This document shows, one piece after another, positions 63,668 through 64,000 of a stretch of DNA of 64,000 nt; the first letter of the stretch is position 1; every line of letters starts with the position of its first letter. Source of the DNA: Phenylobacterium sp. Root1290 (lineage in GTDB: Bacteria > Pseudomonadota > Alphaproteobacteria > Caulobacterales > Caulobacteraceae); the NCBI RefSeq assembly GCF_001425305.1, contig NZ_LMEE01000002.1, forward strand, positions 692,191-756,190, given 5' to 3'. The notes under the pieces are model-generated. The model ran no database searches, had not been told where the DNA came from, and saw only the letters and a program-made list of their open reading frames with translations. Made by a program: the position numbers and the translations under genes.

Positions 63668-64000
63668 ATGACCGCCCAACTCGAAGCTGACATCCTCGCC
63701 GCCGTCGACGGCGCGGGCGACGCCGCCGCCCTTGAGGCCGTGCGCGTCTCCGCCCTCGGCAAATCCGGCTCCATTTCCGAACTGCTCAAGTCGCTGGGGG
63801 GCATGAGCCCCGACGAGCGTCGCGAGCGCGGCCCGCAGATCAACGGCCTGCGCGACCGGGTCCAGACCGCCATCGCCGCGCGCAAGCAGGTGCTGGAGGC
63901 CGCCGAGCTCGACGCCAAGCTGGCCGCCGAGCGGGTCGACCTGACCCTGCCCGCGCCGCCGCGCCGCAGGGGCAGCGTCCATCCGACCATGCAGGTCATG
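63668..64000 (+). CDS. pheS: Phenylalanine--tRNA ligase alpha subunit, 3' truncated
   Basis: First 111 codons only; the window ends inside the gene. [15 protein letters not shown] followed by [20 protein letters not shown] is the conserved N-terminal coiled-coil tRNA-binding arm of bacterial PheS. The catalytic domain begins at the end of the window ([13 protein letters not shown]). Its place after rpmI-rplT is a common bacterial order, with pheT expected next. Confidence 0.95.
   Translation, partial: MTAQLEADILAAVDGAGDAAALEAVRVSALGKSGSISELLKSLGGMSPDERRERGPQINGLRDRVQTAIAARKQVLEAAELDAKLAAERVDLTLPAPPRRRGSVHPTMQVM

Overview
The window is high-GC chromosomal DNA from an alphaproteobacterium, most likely a member of the Caulobacteraceae (Caulobacter or Phenylobacterium type). 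The strongest pointer is a full-length GcrA cell-cycle regulator (18508-19020). Other pointers are the IF3 gene with a rare ATT start, a two-domain dCTP deaminase, the xseA-DUF2093 pair and a TonB receptor/TetR locus. Genes are tightly packed on both strands, often with 1-4 base stop/start overlaps. I see no prophage, insertion sequence, CRISPR array, tRNA or rRNA. The content is mostly core housekeeping with small accessory patches.

Layout. 1-3.8 kb: an envelope operon (DUF374 acyltransferase, zinc CDF exporter, waaA, lpxK). 3.8-9.9 kb: minus-strand PBP1A, an APH/ACAD10-type kinase, purD, a VOC protein and dcd. 10-15.6 kb: metZ, a lipase-like hydrolase, hslO, argF and argD. 15.7-18.3 kb: a YbaY lipoprotein, a TetR-VOC pair and an ABC permease without its ATPase. 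18.3-24 kb: gcrA, xseA, DUF2093, an M23 peptidase with no standard start codon, an LpxL-type acyltransferase, an HTH regulator and hisN. 24-29.7 kb: a hydrolase with a histone-H1-like tail, SCP2, DUF3617, a PPOX flavoprotein, two tandem exported methyltransferase paralogues, and an hsp20 gene whose leader looks like a ROSE RNA thermometer. 29.7-37.6 kb: crotonase, pentapeptide-repeat protein, deaminase, gpmA, kpsF, a phosphohexomutase, ugd and a 51-residue membrane protein. 37.8-40.5 kb: DUF969, DUF979 and a frameshifted DUF2891. 40.6-51.5 kb: add, glmM, glmS, a repeat lipoprotein, galU, an SDR epimerase, chrA, an ABHD10-like hydrolase and two glycosyltransferases. 51.6-58.5 kb: infC, metA with a structured S-box-like leader, and an exported tyrosine phosphatase/TonB receptor operon divergent from a protein with two TetR domains. 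58.7-64 kb: two tandem MFS exporters, an EamA exporter, DUF1345, rpmI-rplT and the 5' end of pheS.

Together the genes stress cell-envelope precursor supply. GlmS/GlmM make the route to UDP-GlcNAc; the phosphohexomutase, GalU and Ugd make UDP-glucose and UDP-glucuronate; KpsF, WaaA, LpxK and the LpxL-type enzyme serve Kdo and lipid A; PBP1A and M23 act on the wall. Methionine synthesis is split between metA and metZ 42 kb apart. The most interesting non-standard items are the hsp20 leader, the metA leader, the two-TetR-domain regulator with its repeated candidate operator, the hydrolase with the H1-like tail, a 35-bp palindromic repeat present in two exact inverted copies, and possible DnaA boxes at gcrA and upstream of DUF969.
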